This document shows, in pieces, positions 44,875 to 56,665 of a stretch of 64,000 nt of DNA (the stretch's first letter is position 1; every line of letters begins with the position of its first letter). The notes beneath the pieces were generated by a model. It was not told the DNA's origin. It was given only the letters and a program-made list of their open reading frames with translations, and ran no database searches. Both the position numbers and the translations under genes were made by a program. The stretch lies in assembly GCA_951799425.1 (NCBI GenBank), contig OX637394.1, positions 27,254,001 through 27,318,000 on the forward strand. Direction: 5' to 3'. Source of the stretch: Ilex aquifolium. Taxonomy: Eukaryota; Streptophyta; Magnoliopsida; Aquifoliales; Aquifoliaceae.

Positions 44875-45493
44875 AGACTTTAAAGAATCCCGAATTTAAA
44901 GGGGGCAAGAAGCGCAGGAAAATGAAAAGGCGTCTCTCAACTCAACAATCATTGCAACGGTTACAAATTTGGAAGGTAGGTGGGCGCTCGAAGCATTAAT
45001 GAAGCATCTAGGTCTAAGATCAACTAGACTAACGAACCCAGGACGATCCTTTGAGCTCAAAGGTTTTCAAGAATGGATCGAAGCGCAATATAAGTGAGTG
45101 CAGGAGCAAGCCCCTTGAGGACCTCAGATTTCTTTAATCTGAGGTCAGCTTGAATGTATACGCGGGTTTCCTGGCACGTTAGCTCAGAGCGATCTATTGC
45201 AAGAACTCATTTGATGATGCGGTCAGAATAGAATTGCTATTCAACCTCTCCAAAACTTAACTACTTTGCCTCAAGGAGAACTGAAGTTTTCCTCGAAGCA
45301 AGGGGGCAAGGGAGTTGTAGAGTAAAACAGGCAAGACAATGTGCACTGAAATACAAAAGCAAGTTCAAAACGGCGAAACACAACATAACCACAACAACAA
45401 CTTAGGAGGGAGCAGAACAGATTGCGTTTAACAGTTACAACAGTATATCAAGAAGACAACACAAATGTGCACAAAAAATGTGTGTGTACATTT
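44875..45493. other. Spacer between the two antisense genes
   Basis: No ORF of note. A TATA-like TTATATTG on the minus strand near 45087-45094 could serve the downstream antisense gene 1. Confidence 0.35.
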
Positions 45494-48189
45494 TCAAAAA
45501 GAAATCCTAAGTTGTTCAAAAGAAACAGAAGAGGAGTCCAATCGTTCAGAGGCCGGGGTATCAGCAGGGGCAGAGGAAGAGCCTGGTAGATCAGCAATAG
45601 GAGCCTCAGAGTGTCCAGGGCAGAAACTTCAACTGTAGCAAGAGCTCTCTCCACGAGGTCGGCTGAGAAAGGAATAACAGTAGGGATGAAAGAAGATGGA
45701 GTAGGGAGCTCAACAGTCACCGAAACTGGGACATTCTCAGAGGTAAGAGATGCGGAGGGGACCGGAGAAGAAAGGGCATCTTGAGTCATGTCCTCAGCAG
45801 GCAAGGCAGGGGCCTCAGTTCCTTCAGGAGCTCCCTCAGTAGTAGAGGGGGTGCCCTGGCCTCATATTCAGCCGGGATCGCAAAATCAAAATTTAGGTCA
45901 GGGTATGCTTCTTCAGCTGTATCTTGGAAAGCAATCCACCCTTTGGCCCACCTGGTGATAACGTCATCTTTCAGCTTAGCGATCAGATCATCCTTTTCTT
46001 TAACAACTGATCTCTGCACCTCAAGCTCACCTAGAGTGGCGTCATGTGCCTCTGCCAATACATCATACTCCCTTTTCATGCCGTTATAGGAGCCCAAAGC
46101 CACAAAGGTCTCCTGACTGGCTTTGACCCAAGCTTCGGTCTTAAGTTTGAGCTCCTCCTTGACCTTTTTGAGATAATCTCTGTTCCTCTTCTCTTCATCT
46201 TTAGCCCTATCTTTCTCCACCTCCAAGCTCTTGATGGTAGAAGCTTGTTTCTCCACTTGCTCTTGGAGACCCTGAAGTTGCATTTGAAGGTCATCATTAG
46301 TGAAGGTTAGCTCTGCGACTTTAAATTCAAACGCCTTGGATGCCTTGGCAGAGCTCTCCAGGAGCGGATTCGACTCATCAAACCCCTCACATGTATGGCT
46401 AGCTGGGGAGAGATATGATCAGAAATGAGAAATAACGTAAAACGGCAAGCGTGAGGTGAAAGCTTAAGCAGAGCAATAATAAAGACTTACAACTGTGGTT
46501 CCATGAAGGGCTGAGTTGATGGAGCTCTCAAGAGGCATCGTGGCAGCCCTCTGAACGTCGGAGTCAGGAATGATGGAAGTAATGGCACCAGCCGCAAGAT
46601 CAACATTGTCGAAGAAAGAGTCTTCGTTCCCTTCCACTTTAAGAGACTTTCCTTTCTCCAACTTGGAGCTCGGTTGGGATGGCTGGTAGATTTTCTCAGA
46701 CGATCCAAGAGGAGGAGAGGCAGGCTGGGGCTGAGGAATCAAATCCAGGGCCCTCTCAACCTCAGACAAGGAAGGTGAAGTCAGGCCCTGTGCAAGAGCT
46801 CTACCAGGAGCATGCAGAGCCCCTTGGAGAGGAGGGATCTCTATGACTTGTGGGGTGCTCAATGGTGGAACAAGTGCTCCTGTAGTTGAAGCAGGAAAGG
46901 TAGGGGGCACTCCCAACTTCTGCATCTGAGCTCGGGTAACAGGGTTGCTACCAGAACTGACCTCAACCTTGCGCTTGCTCCCGCTCCTGCTCTTCTTTAA
47001 CTGAGCTACCTTAGCCTGGAGTTCTTCTGGGGTGGGCTCCATCGAGGAAGAACCTGGAAACTTAAAATAGGAAGCTTAAGAGGGAGTAGGGGGAATAAAA
47101 TTTTTAAGATGAATGGATAAAGTATCACCTGCTATCTCCTCAGCACCAACAATGGATAAAGGAATGGGGGTCTCGATCCTCACCTCTGGAAGGCTGAATC
47201 CTTGCGATACGAGAACCTAAGGCTTGATGAGATCAGAGTATTTCTCTGAACCACAGCCCCCCAAGGCCCGCAAAACACACTTATCCTCAGCACTAAGCTC
47301 AAGACGGGAACTTGAAAGGCAAAGCGAGCAAAAGAAGGTTAGTATGGAAAGGGAACAAAAACGATCTCAGCTCGCTCAGACAAGAACTTACCCAAGTAAT
47401 CAGGGGCATTCTAGGAACGAGGGATTGGCAGAGTGTCGAAAGTATCTGCAGGATTGAACTCCCACTGGCTGCCCCCCACAAAGAAGAAAAGTTTCTTCCA
47501 GCCCTTGTGAGAGCTCGGGAGGTCAGAGATAATTAATCGAGCTTTAGTCCGTTTGGAGATATACAAAAACCATCAGTAGAGGTAGGCTTAACATTGAAAA
47601 GCTCCGTGACTAAGGAAACTGTGGGAACCCCAAGTTTATGTTTCTTAAAGAAAACAAGTAAACCCACTAAGACACCCCAGAAGTTGGGAGAAAGCTGGGC
47701 AGGGCAAACATTGAAGTGCTGCAGAACACTCGTAATAAATGGGTGCAAGGGGAAGCGAAGGTCGTTCACAAAGGCAGTCACAAAGAAACAGACCTTCTTA
47801 TGAGCTTGGGAGACATAGGGGGTGGATGCATCAGGGCACCAGTATTGGACACCTGGAGGAAAGCCAAAGCGAGCACTAAGGACCTTCATAAGAGAAGGAG
47901 AGACCTCACTGGCACCCGAGCGCTCTACAGCTCTGAAGGCAGCCCCTACACTCTCAGTGCTGCCTGAGATTCCTACGCCACTCACCTTGGCCTTACCTTT
48001 ATTGGGGTTCTTAGGCACTAAGGGGAAAGAAGGAGGGGGCTCTTCAGCTTTCTCCTCGATATCGACAGAATCAACACCAGGAAAATTGTTCATATCGTTA
48101 CCCACTTCACCTAAATCAGAATCCTCTTTGACAGACCTATCTCCAAAGAGGGAAACAGAGGAAGGGGTAGCTCTAGAGGAAACAGACAT
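45494..48189 (-). pseudogene. Antisense gene 2 of the Tat element (gypsy-type transposon domain, long coiled coil)
   Basis: Minus strand, probable exons 48189-47392, 47310-47129, 47060-46491 and 46402-45494, all with GT-AG borders (for example TTGG/GTAAGTT and CTCCCCAG). The chosen ATG begins MSVSSRATPSS. The PF04195-like domain lies in exon 1 (FVNDLRFPLHPFITSVLQHF, CPAQLSPNFWGVLVGLLVFF, GWKKLFFFVGGSQWEF); a one-base loss near 47565 and a TGG-to-TAG change near 47412 break it. Exon 3 is Pro/Ser-rich; exon 4 is a long Lys/Glu-rich coiled coil (about 46300-46000) followed by an acidic Pro/Ser tail with another shift. It shares domain type with antisense gene 1 but differs widely in sequence. 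Confidence 0.8.
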
Positions 48190-48851
48190 AGCTGGACAAG
48201 AAAAAGGAAGTTTAAAAGACCTATAGAGGGGTGTAACTTCTGAGAAACACTCCTTGAGAACTCTGGGGTTGACACAACTGTGCCCAATAATGAAAATTCT
48301 AGCGGTGGAATAGGGGTCCAAAAAGAGGGGGAGACGAGACAGGGAATGGCCTCGGTTCCTAAAATAACAGAATCGAAAAGTCCAGAAATGAAGAAACCAC
48401 CTTAGACTCGAGGGATCCAGAACGAAAGAGCATGCAAGGAGCCAAGAACGTACCTAATCGAAGGCGATTGGTAAGCCAAAGTTTGAAGCAAGAAGCTGAA
48501 AGCAAGCCCCACACACCAATTCGAAGGGAGATGAGATTCAACAAAACCCTAAATTCGCCGGCAAATTGGGGAGAGTCAGGATCTGCTAAGAGGAAGAAGA
48601 TGAAGAGCTTGAAGGAAGAGAATTCAAAAGGGAAAAACGGGAGCTGTTTCCATCAACTCAAAGACATTTAAAGCTAACGGTACGACGTAGAGAACGTGCA
48701 CGGGAAACGAGGAGGATAAATGATTACCTAAAACCGTTAAAAACCTGTTTGCAAGCAAATCTAGGTCAGCACGTGGAGGTCTGCCTTAACTAAACCTCAG
48801 CTCAGCCCCTACCCAAGTTCACTTGGACTAGGGGCTGGGTGGGGGGGCAAC
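48190..48851 (+). other. Region before the 3' LTR with polypurine tract
   Basis: Leader of the antisense gene on the minus strand. At its right end AGGGGCTGGGTGGGGGGGCA directly precedes the 3' LTR and is the polypurine tract for plus-strand priming. Confidence 0.7.
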
Positions 48852-49440
48852 TGATGGTACCAAGTATAAATTCTAAGTATGAGCTCTGTCAGGGAGGTTA
48901 GATCAGGAGGTCAGCTTGGACCTCCTGAGCTCAGGGGTCCGGACCTCAAGTTCCCCCCCCTGGAGCAAGCAATCAGGGAAACGAGAAGGAAACAGCCGCA
49001 TAACAGAAAGCACCCCCGAGGCAATAGCAAAGCTGTGTTCAAGGCGCAAAACTCTCAATTGGCCAAGATCCTCTCCTTGAATCAAGGAAGATCCCACGAA
49101 TGCAAGGCAAGGATCTCGCTGCAGACCCCTTAGATCTAGGAATTTCATTATAAATACTGTATAGAGCCTCCATTGAGGGGGGAGGCCGGTGAAAACCCTA
49201 ACCGCATGAGAAATACGCTGTAAACTCCATTCTCCATTAATAAAAACACAAAGAGTAAGAGCCTCAATTAAAGAGTGGACTTGCCGAGCTCCCGAGCCGG
49301 TGAACCACTATACATTCTCTGTGTTAGAAGTCCAAACCCCCTAAGTCCATTATCACAATCCTTGGGAGCCACATAGCTCAGATCCATGTTGTTCGCCATA
49401 ATCTAAACATTCTGCTCGCTTACGTTAGTTAACACCATTA
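48852..49440 (+). repeat. 3' LTR of the Tat element
   Basis: 589 bp; same as the 5' LTR apart from about 26 substitutions and an 11-base shorter C run. It ends CACCATTA (CA changed to TA) before the GATCT duplication. Confidence 0.93.
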
Positions 49441-49445
49441 GATCT

Positions 49446-49915
49446 ATTTTTGTTAGATGATGAATCTCACAAGCCTTTTTGTGCATCCAGGCCTATATTC
49501 ATTTGACTAATGCATGGGTTATTTGATTTTCCTTCAAAGATTAGTTGAATTTAGTTCTATTCTAGTAGGGATAGGGGTCGTCTAGCATTGCACAAAAAAG
49601 AAGAATACAGTTCTTCGAATGTATTACACTAAGCTTAGAAACAACAGATTGACATGGGCAATTCCAATAAATATTCCAATATGAATTTTCTCGCCCAAAA
49701 TTAGGACTGAAATACTTGGTTGCTCTTTATGTGCTCCATTATGTCCTCTGTTTCGGTCTCTCTTTCGCTGTAGTTTGGATGTTTTCTGGTCTACTCATGG
49801 TATTGGCTCTATTTGAGCTTATGCTATAGTGGTGTTATGGATTGATTGAATTGTAATATTATTGGTCAGATTATAATATTCTTATAGTATTACATATTAT
49901 TGGAAAATTATTTAT
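49446..49915. other. Spacer right of the Tat element
   Basis: Resumes the sequence left at 37106. No ORF or recognisable repeat. Confidence 0.4.
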
Positions 49916-51096
49916 TGTAATTGGCTAATTCTGTGAAGTGTTGTTGTAAATTTCAATCTAAATTCATGGTCATGATGCTTCAAAGATCAAGATACGAAAG
50001 CTTCAATTAAGGAAGGAGTTCAAGTATCAAAGTTGAATCAATAGATCTCCATTGCACCTGAAGGAGCTTAGGAAAGGTAATGACTTAGATATTTCAAAAC
50101 CATTAGTTGTATACTTAGGTTCATTAGGTAAATCAATTGGATTTAGGATAATCCGTGAATGATATTTAGGTTTTTTCATGAAAATATTTTCTAAATATTG
50201 AAATTTGTTTTGACAACAGAGTGTAACTAATGTATCGGATCCTATTAGAATAACACTCCATAGTGCTCAATAGGGCAAATATTTGCTTGGTTTCTAGCTT
50301 AAAAATTAGTGGACACTGCTCTTTGCTCACTCACCTTGGGCTACAACGGTTTCTAAACATTTAGGGAGCTAAACTGGAGAAATTAGGGGTGGCGACTCTC
50401 TAATCGCTCGAGTGGTCTAAGAGAAAGCTCTAGTGGTCTGCTCACTTGAGGTCTAGAATGACTCATTTTTCACACCAGAAACCTCCACCCTTTGACTGCC
50501 TTCTCATTGCTTAAGAGGTGTGTTGCGAATCTAAGTTTTCTTAGACATTTAAACTCTATTTTTGGGACCTATATATATTGGACATTATTTTCCACCTAAG
50601 GTAGGCCTCTATGAACTAGAAAATGGCTAAAGACTATCTAGAGAGTTTCAAGAACAACCCTAGATCCCTAAGATCCAAATGCCAAACCCTACATGATTCT
50701 TCCATTCAACATCACTCATTGAAGAAGAATAAGATTGTTTGGTGAACCACCAAAACTCACATAGGTTGTGTGTATATCAAGAATCTCGGGGTGCATCTTT
50801 AGAAGATTGCTTGAGGCCTAGACGGTTCATTGCCATGAGCGCTTTCTAGTGAAACTACTCAAGTCTTTGGTGGATGTATGCGAAGGAGAGATTGACAAGG
50901 AAGAAAACATCTAACCATGGGTGTATTAGTTGAGGTATAAGACTTATATTATTGTAATGACTTTGAGATAGTGAGTTAGGGTAGGTGAACTGATATAGGT
51001 TCTGTGGTTTTTTCCAAGAGGGTTTTCGCGTAAACTTGCTTGTGGTGTGGATGATCTTTTTATTGCTTTTTTTTTTTTTCATATATACTTGCAATT

Positions 51097-51133
<37 letters not shown>

Positions 51134-51465
51134 GTTCGATGAATTAAATCGTTGATTGCATTATTAAATTTTGCCATCAATTGGGTATTTGTGGTGGTTG
51201 GCTTGTTGGAGGGATTGGAAAATTGAATAGGATTGTTGGACTTGTTGTAGACATACACATATTACATCAATTCATTCATTAGAAGTTATTTTTTGATTGG
51301 GGAAATTGTGGTTCATTAATCACTTATTTTGGTAATTGCGGCTAATAGGTTATAAATTGGTGTGTTCAAGTCGAAAATTTCAATTAACATATTCACCTCC
51401 CTCTAGACCATGCCTGCGATTCCATGTGCACAATTGTGTGGGAATAACTTTACCCTAGGAAATTC
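49916..51465 (+). mobile_element. Ty1/copia-type LTR, plus orientation
   Basis: Starts TGTAATTGGCTAATTCTGTG. A copia-like primer site (ATTGGTATCATAGCATGG) starts at about 51469, which fixes the 3' end. A TATATATAT promoter lies near 50570, and 130-165 bp upstream of it are paired GCTCGAGTGGTC/GCTCTAGTGGTC words. It contains an AC microsatellite at about 51097-51131. ORFs inside, including one reading the AC run, are spurious. Confidence 0.7.
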
Positions 51466-51555
51466 TAATTGGTATCATAGCATGGTTTCCCATGAATACA
51501 CATAGGCACTTTTTGTAGTTGCTTGTTTTTGACCTAGTTTGTTAGATTAGTGTTT
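51466..51555 (+). other. Short internal region between copia-type LTR copies
   Basis: Only 90 bp separate the primer site of the first LTR from a second LTR-like start (TGTAATTGACTAATTTTGTGG at 51556). Either the internal region was deleted or the element was always gene-less. Confidence 0.55.
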
Positions 51556-52064
51556 TGTAATTGACTAATTTTGTGGAGTCTAATGTAAAATCTCAACCAC
51601 TTCCATGGTCACGATGCTATCAAGTTCAAGATTTAAAATTTATATTGAAGGGAGGAGATCAAACGTCAAAGCTGCATCATTCAACCTCCGTATGCACTTT
51701 TATGTTTAGGGCAAAGGTAATGGCCTAGACACCTAAGATGGCCCATTAGTTATTTTTAACTTAGGATGATTAGGATGAAAAATGAAATTAGAAACGATCC
51801 GATTATGACTCCTAGGGATTTTCAAATCAATTTTTTTTTCTAAACCAATTTTGTATTTTGAAAACATAGTTTGAGTCACAATCGGACCATTATTTGAGCA
51901 AACCCTTTAGTACACAAGATGACAAGTTTTTGCATGGTTTTAGGCTTAAAAAAACCTATAGGGACTACTGATTAACCCTAAAAAGTGCATAAATGAATTA
52001 GTGTGTAGTTTGTATATTTTGCAGGGTTTCAAGCATAAATATAGAAGTTTGGGAGGTTCGAAGT
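51556..52064 (+). mobile_element. Second copia-type LTR start, truncated
   Basis: Parallels 49916-50290 with clear divergence (shared ATGGTCA(T/C)GATGCT, AAAGGTAATG(A/G)C(T/C)TAG). It is broken near 52064 by the solo LTR and merges there into a different LTR-like sequence that resumes at 54292. Confidence 0.5.
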
Positions 52065-54286
52065 TGTCACGCCCCGGATTTCCACAAACCCGGGGAGTGA
52101 GTGAAAAGGAAGAAGAAAAGTAAATGAAAGGTCATTAGGTTGGATAAATTGATTTTTTTCATTCATTTCCCACGTTTTCCCATTTCTTTTCCCAAAGTTT
52201 TTCAAGTCACCTTCCTTCTATTTTTAGCCTATTTCTTCAAGATTTCTAAACCCCCCATTTTGACATCCTTCCCACCTATTTAAAAGGTGTTTTACACACT
52301 TAACAAGTCTTTTAATTTTTCATAAAATTTCGACATAACCTCCTTTGTTTTCCAAGCCTTTTTCTCACCTAATATTCACAATATTCACAACCCATGTATA
52401 TCACAATTCCCACCTAATATTTACAATATTTCATATGCATAAATATATCACAACCCACCCTCACTCGGTGGCCACAATCCATGTAAATTAAACATACATC
52501 CTTTGTTTTCAACATATACATCTAGTTGTCTCAATATGCACATATGATACTCATTAAATAAAAATATCCTACATATCAATTGGGTTTACACCCTTACACT
52601 TTAAAATGGCACAAGGTCTATAATCCATTACTTTTTCAAATTGAAATACAAGTCATTTGGGCTTATGCCCATACATACAAAATATGTCCCAAGGGCCAAA
52701 TATCCATTCAAGCCCCTTTTCTCTCCTTTCTTTAAGACTTCATCAAGTCTCAAGTACCGGGAGCCTCATCTGTAATATGATATCCCACGAATGGGTCAAC
52801 TTAAATGCTGGTATGACAAAATGCTAATGCTAGGAACAAATTTAAGGCGTGGCATGTGCAAGTGTACATTTTAAAATCTACAACCCCGTAATCCCTCAAT
52901 GCTATGCAATGTCAATATGCATGACACACCCATGCAACTCTATGCCACCCATGTCTCGCTTCACGGTCCGCCCCTGTCAGCCCGCGAGTACTGTCATTGG
53001 CCAGATTTTGGGTTTTTCACCACGGGATCTACACCCTCATAATGCATAGCACCAAGTGCTCAACCCACACTATGTTTCCAAGGATTTATGTATGCCAAGA
53101 TGCCATGATTTTTCTCAATGTGAATTCTATGAAACATTTCATCAAACACGTGGCGTATAACTTAAAATATGCCTCATTCATAAAGTAAAACATAACTTCA
53201 AATTCACAACACTTTGCCTACATGAATGTGAGGCACAATTCAATGAATTAAACATATGATCAAGCTTCATATTCATTACTTTCACAATTTCTCAAACAAA
53301 CTACAAATACAAAAACTGCCAACTCATGTAATAAATTATAACTCTCAAACCACAAGAGTTTCTCTACATGAATATAAGCTAGAATTTAATAATCCAACAC
53401 ATATGAAATATACATCTTTATCATAGCAACAAATTGTCAAGAAACTCAAAGAATACAAAAGTACTTAAACCACTAGCTCTAAGTTTTCAAAGCAACTACC
53501 AACTAAATAATTTTCTAACTTCAAGTAAACACCTAAATCATTCAATCAACACATAGAAAGGCAATACAACTTAAATCTATTCCCAATTTAGCAAAATATC
53601 ATACCTAGAATGGTTTTTCTCAAACCAAGGGAGTTGTGTTCACTTTATAGCCGAACCGATGGTGAGAATATAACTCTTGTTGAGAGGAACAACTTCTTAG
53701 AAGGAAGTCTTGCAAGAATCTTGGCCTAGGAATGAGTTTTGGTAACTTGAAGCTTGAAGAACCTAGGGTTTTTCTTCCTTTTTCCTCCAAGAACGTGTAC
53801 TGCCCCTTCCCAGCCCAAAAACTGATATTTTTTACACTAAGGGGGCTGTATTTATAGTGGAGGGGCAAAGGTGCAAAATGACCATTTTGTCCTTGATGAA
53901 TCCGGGACCCTGTTACACTACAACCCGTCCCGAAATGCCTCAATTCGACATTTTATTTTAACCAAAGTTCTTAAAATTATTTTAAATGAAAATTTTTAAA
54001 AAAATATATTTTTTCTTGTGCCCGAGTTTGGCCGGTCCCACTTGGGCCACCCAGGATGCTCTTTCGGTCCAATTTTTGAAACTATTTTCGTTTAGGCTCA
54101 AATTCGTACAGTATGTGTATTTTAACATTATAAGCATGTTTCTCTTCTATGACATACTCAAATTATGCTTCTAAACATGACCTATGCCTAAATGATGCAT
54201 TTGTAGTGCTCTACCGGCTAATGGTGCATGAATAGTGCTCTATCGGTAAAATTGAAAAATTTAGTCTCACTTTTCAGATCTCTACA
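52065..54286 (-). mobile_element. Solo gypsy LTR with GAAGT target duplication
   Basis: 2222 bp, in sense TGTAGAGATCTGAAAA (54286) to GGGGCGTGACA (52065), flanked by identical GAAGT at 52060-52064 and 54287-54291. No internal region adjoins it. A reverse CTATAAATA lies near 53853. It is the same family as the opposed LTR at 54887-56665. Two CCG(A/G)TAGAGCACTA words, 30 nt apart, lie just inside its start. Confidence 0.93.
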
Positions 54287-54886
54287 GAAGTGCAGAGGCT
54301 GAAGGAAGCAAGGGAGACAAGAGAGGCAAGTGTAATTCAGAAGTCAAAGAGTCAAACAACGGTGGCTGCCAAGGTAAAAATCTAGAGAGTTGCCACCATC
54401 CGGATGGTGGCGGCGGCGGCGTTCGGATGGTGCTTAAACCGCCTCACTTCTCTGTCTTCTCCCATTGGTCCGTTTGAGCAATAAAAGCCTCCCATTGGTC
54501 AGCATGGGTGTCTGCCGCCTTACCTCCTCCTTCCGGTGCCTATAAATAGCCCGTTTCAGACATTTTCAAGGAGACTCACAAGAGTTCAGTCCAGTTCAAG
54601 AAAGGAGAGAAAAAAAAGGAAAGAAATAGAGAAAGGGAGACTTTAGGGAGTGTTTCAGTCAGAAAATGAGCAAAGCCCTGCCCGAATCACTTCCCAGCCA
54701 GAATTTTCTCTACTTCTACATTTCTATTTATCCTTTCTACTTGGAGGGTTGAACCTCTCCCACTTTTGTGCCCTAGCCGGTAATAAGAGTGATAGTGTTT
54801 CAGCTACTCCTCGAGAAATGACTTTGTTGTATTTTGTTTTCGGTTGTAATGGGATTACCTCATTTTTTTTGCTCGTCTATAGCAAT
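54287..54886 (+). promoter_or_regulatory. LTR remnant with twin CCAAT boxes, palindrome and TATA
   Basis: A 600-bp block between the two opposed LTRs has a complete promoter layout on the plus strand: palindrome CCACCATCCGGATGGTGG (54393-54410), a related TTCGGATGGTG at 54422, two CCCATTGGTC words (54461 and 54491, inverted CCAAT boxes) and CTATAAATAG at 54540. It continues the sequence that ended at 52064. It is best read as part of an older LTR. No ORF is convincing. Confidence 0.6.
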
Positions 54887-56665
54887 TGTAGAGATCTGAA
54901 AAATGAGGATAAATTGTTCATTTTGCCGATAGGGCACTATTCATACACTATTTGTCGGTAGGGCACTACATATGCATCATTTAGGCATAAGTCATGTTTA
55001 TGAGCATAATTTGAGTATTCCATAGAAGAGAAACATACTTAGAATGTTAAAATACACCTACTGTGCGAATTTGAGCCTAAACAAAAATAGTTTCAAAAAT
55101 TGGACCGAAAGAGCATCCCTGGTGGCCTAGGTGGGACCGGTCAAACCCGACCACTAGCGAAAATCTAGAAAATTTTCATTTAAAATAATTTTAAGAACTT
55201 TGATTAAAATAAAATGTCGAATTGAGACGTTTCGGGACGGGTTATAGTTAGGGATAGATTTAAGTTTTCTTGTCTTTCTATGTGTTGATTGAATGATTTA
55301 GGTGTTTACTTGATGTTAGAAAATCATTTGGTTGGTAGTTGCTTTGAAAACTTAGATTTAGTGGTTTAAGTACTTTTGTGTTCTTTGAGTTTCTTGACAA
55401 TTTGTTGCTATGATAAATGTGTATATTGCATATGTGTTGGATTATTATATTCTAGCTTATATTCACGTAGAGAAGCTCTTGTGGTTTGAGAGTTATGATT
55501 TATTCCATGAGTTGACAGTTTTTGTATTTGTAGTTTCTTTGAGAAATTTTGAAAGTAATGAATATGAAGCTTGATCATATGTTTAATTCATTGAATTGTG
55601 CCTCACATTCATGTAGGCAAAGTGTTGTGAATTTGAAGTTATGTTTTACTTTATGAATGAGACATATTTTAAGTTATACGCCACGTGTTTGATGAAATGT
55701 TTCATAGAATTCACATTGAGAAAAATCATGGCATCTTGGCGTACATAAATCCTTGGAAACATAGTGTGGGTTGATCACTTGGTGCTATGCATTATGAGGG
55801 TGTAGATCATGTGGTGAAAAACCCAAAATCTGGCCAATGACAGTACTTGCAGGCTGACGGGGGTGGACCGTGAAGCGAGACATGGGTGGCATAGAGTTGC
55901 ATGGGTTTGTGATGCATATTGATGTTGCATAGTATTGAGGGATTACGGGGTTGTAGCTTTTAAAATGTACACTTGCACATGCCATGCCTTAAATTTGTTC
56001 CTAGCATTAGTATTTTGTCATACCAACAGTTAAGCTGACCCATTCGTGGGATATCATATTACATATGAGGCTCCTGGTACTTGAGACTTGAGGAAGTATT
56101 AAAGGAAGGAGAGGAAAGGGACTCGAATGGATTTTTTGCCCTTGGGGCATATTTTGTATGTATGGGCATAAGCCCAAATGACTTGTATTTGAGTTTAAAA
56201 ATATGTGGGACATCTTTATTTAATGAGTATCATATGTGTATATTGAGACAACTAGATGTGTATGTTGAGAACAAGGGATGCATGTTTAATTTACATAGAT
56301 TATGGCCACCGAGTGAGGGTGGGTTGTGATATACTTATACATATGAAATATTGTGAATATTAGGTTGGAAAAATGCTTGGAAAACAAAGGAGGTTATGTC
56401 AAAATTTTATGAAAAATTAAAAAGACTTGTTAACTGTGTAAAACACTTTTTAAATAGGTGGGAAAGATTTCAAAAGGGGGGGTTTAAAAACCTTGAAGAA
56501 GTAGGCTAAAAATGGAAGAAAAGTGGCTTGAAAAACTTTGGGAAAAAAATGGGAAAACGTGGGAAATGAAGGAAAAATCAATTTATCCAACCTAATGACC
56601 TTTCATTTACTTTTCTTCTTCCTTTTCACTCACTTCCCGGGTTTGTGGAAATTCGAGGCGTGACA
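54887..56665 (+). mobile_element. 5' LTR of truncated gypsy element, promoter block deleted
   Basis: Sense start TGTAGAGATCTGAAAAATG at 54887, end GAGGCGTGACA at 56665, followed by the primer site TTGGTATCAGAG. It is 1779 bp against 2222 bp in the inverted copy; the main difference is the absence of about 331 bp equivalent to 53586-53916, which includes the TATA box. The preceding 5 bp are GCAAT. The matching 3' LTR is not in the window. Confidence 0.88.

Larger units (their letters stand above)
37112..49440 (+). mobile_element. Tat-type Ty3/gypsy retrotransposon, near full length
   Basis: A 12.3-kb element with LTRs at 37112-37711 and 48852-49440 and an exact 5-bp target duplication GATCT (37107-37111; 49441-49445). 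Order on the plus strand is gag, protease, RT, RNase H, archaeal-type RNase H, integrase; then a hairpin array and two antisense genes. The extra RNase H and antisense ORFs place it in the Tat lineage. I counted about 26 substitutions between the LTRs (about 4.4%) plus a C-run of 19 versus 8. All coding parts carry nonsense codons, so it is non-autonomous now. Confidence 0.95.

Noticed and set aside
45494-48189. Antisense gene as a captured host gene
   Set aside because: Its domain is the known gypsy-type transposon domain found in Tat-lineage extra ORFs, and it lies wholly within the LTR-bounded element.
50855-51130. ORF over the AC microsatellite
   Set aside because: It reads a dinucleotide repeat inside a copia-type LTR and has no domain.
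54650-54961. 103-residue ORF between the opposed LTRs
   Set aside because: It crosses an LTR boundary at 54887, has no domain and is likely chance.
52849-56213. Short ORFs MACASVHF... on both strands as a conserved gene
   Set aside because: They are the same non-coding stretch of two inverted LTRs; similarity comes from LTR homology.
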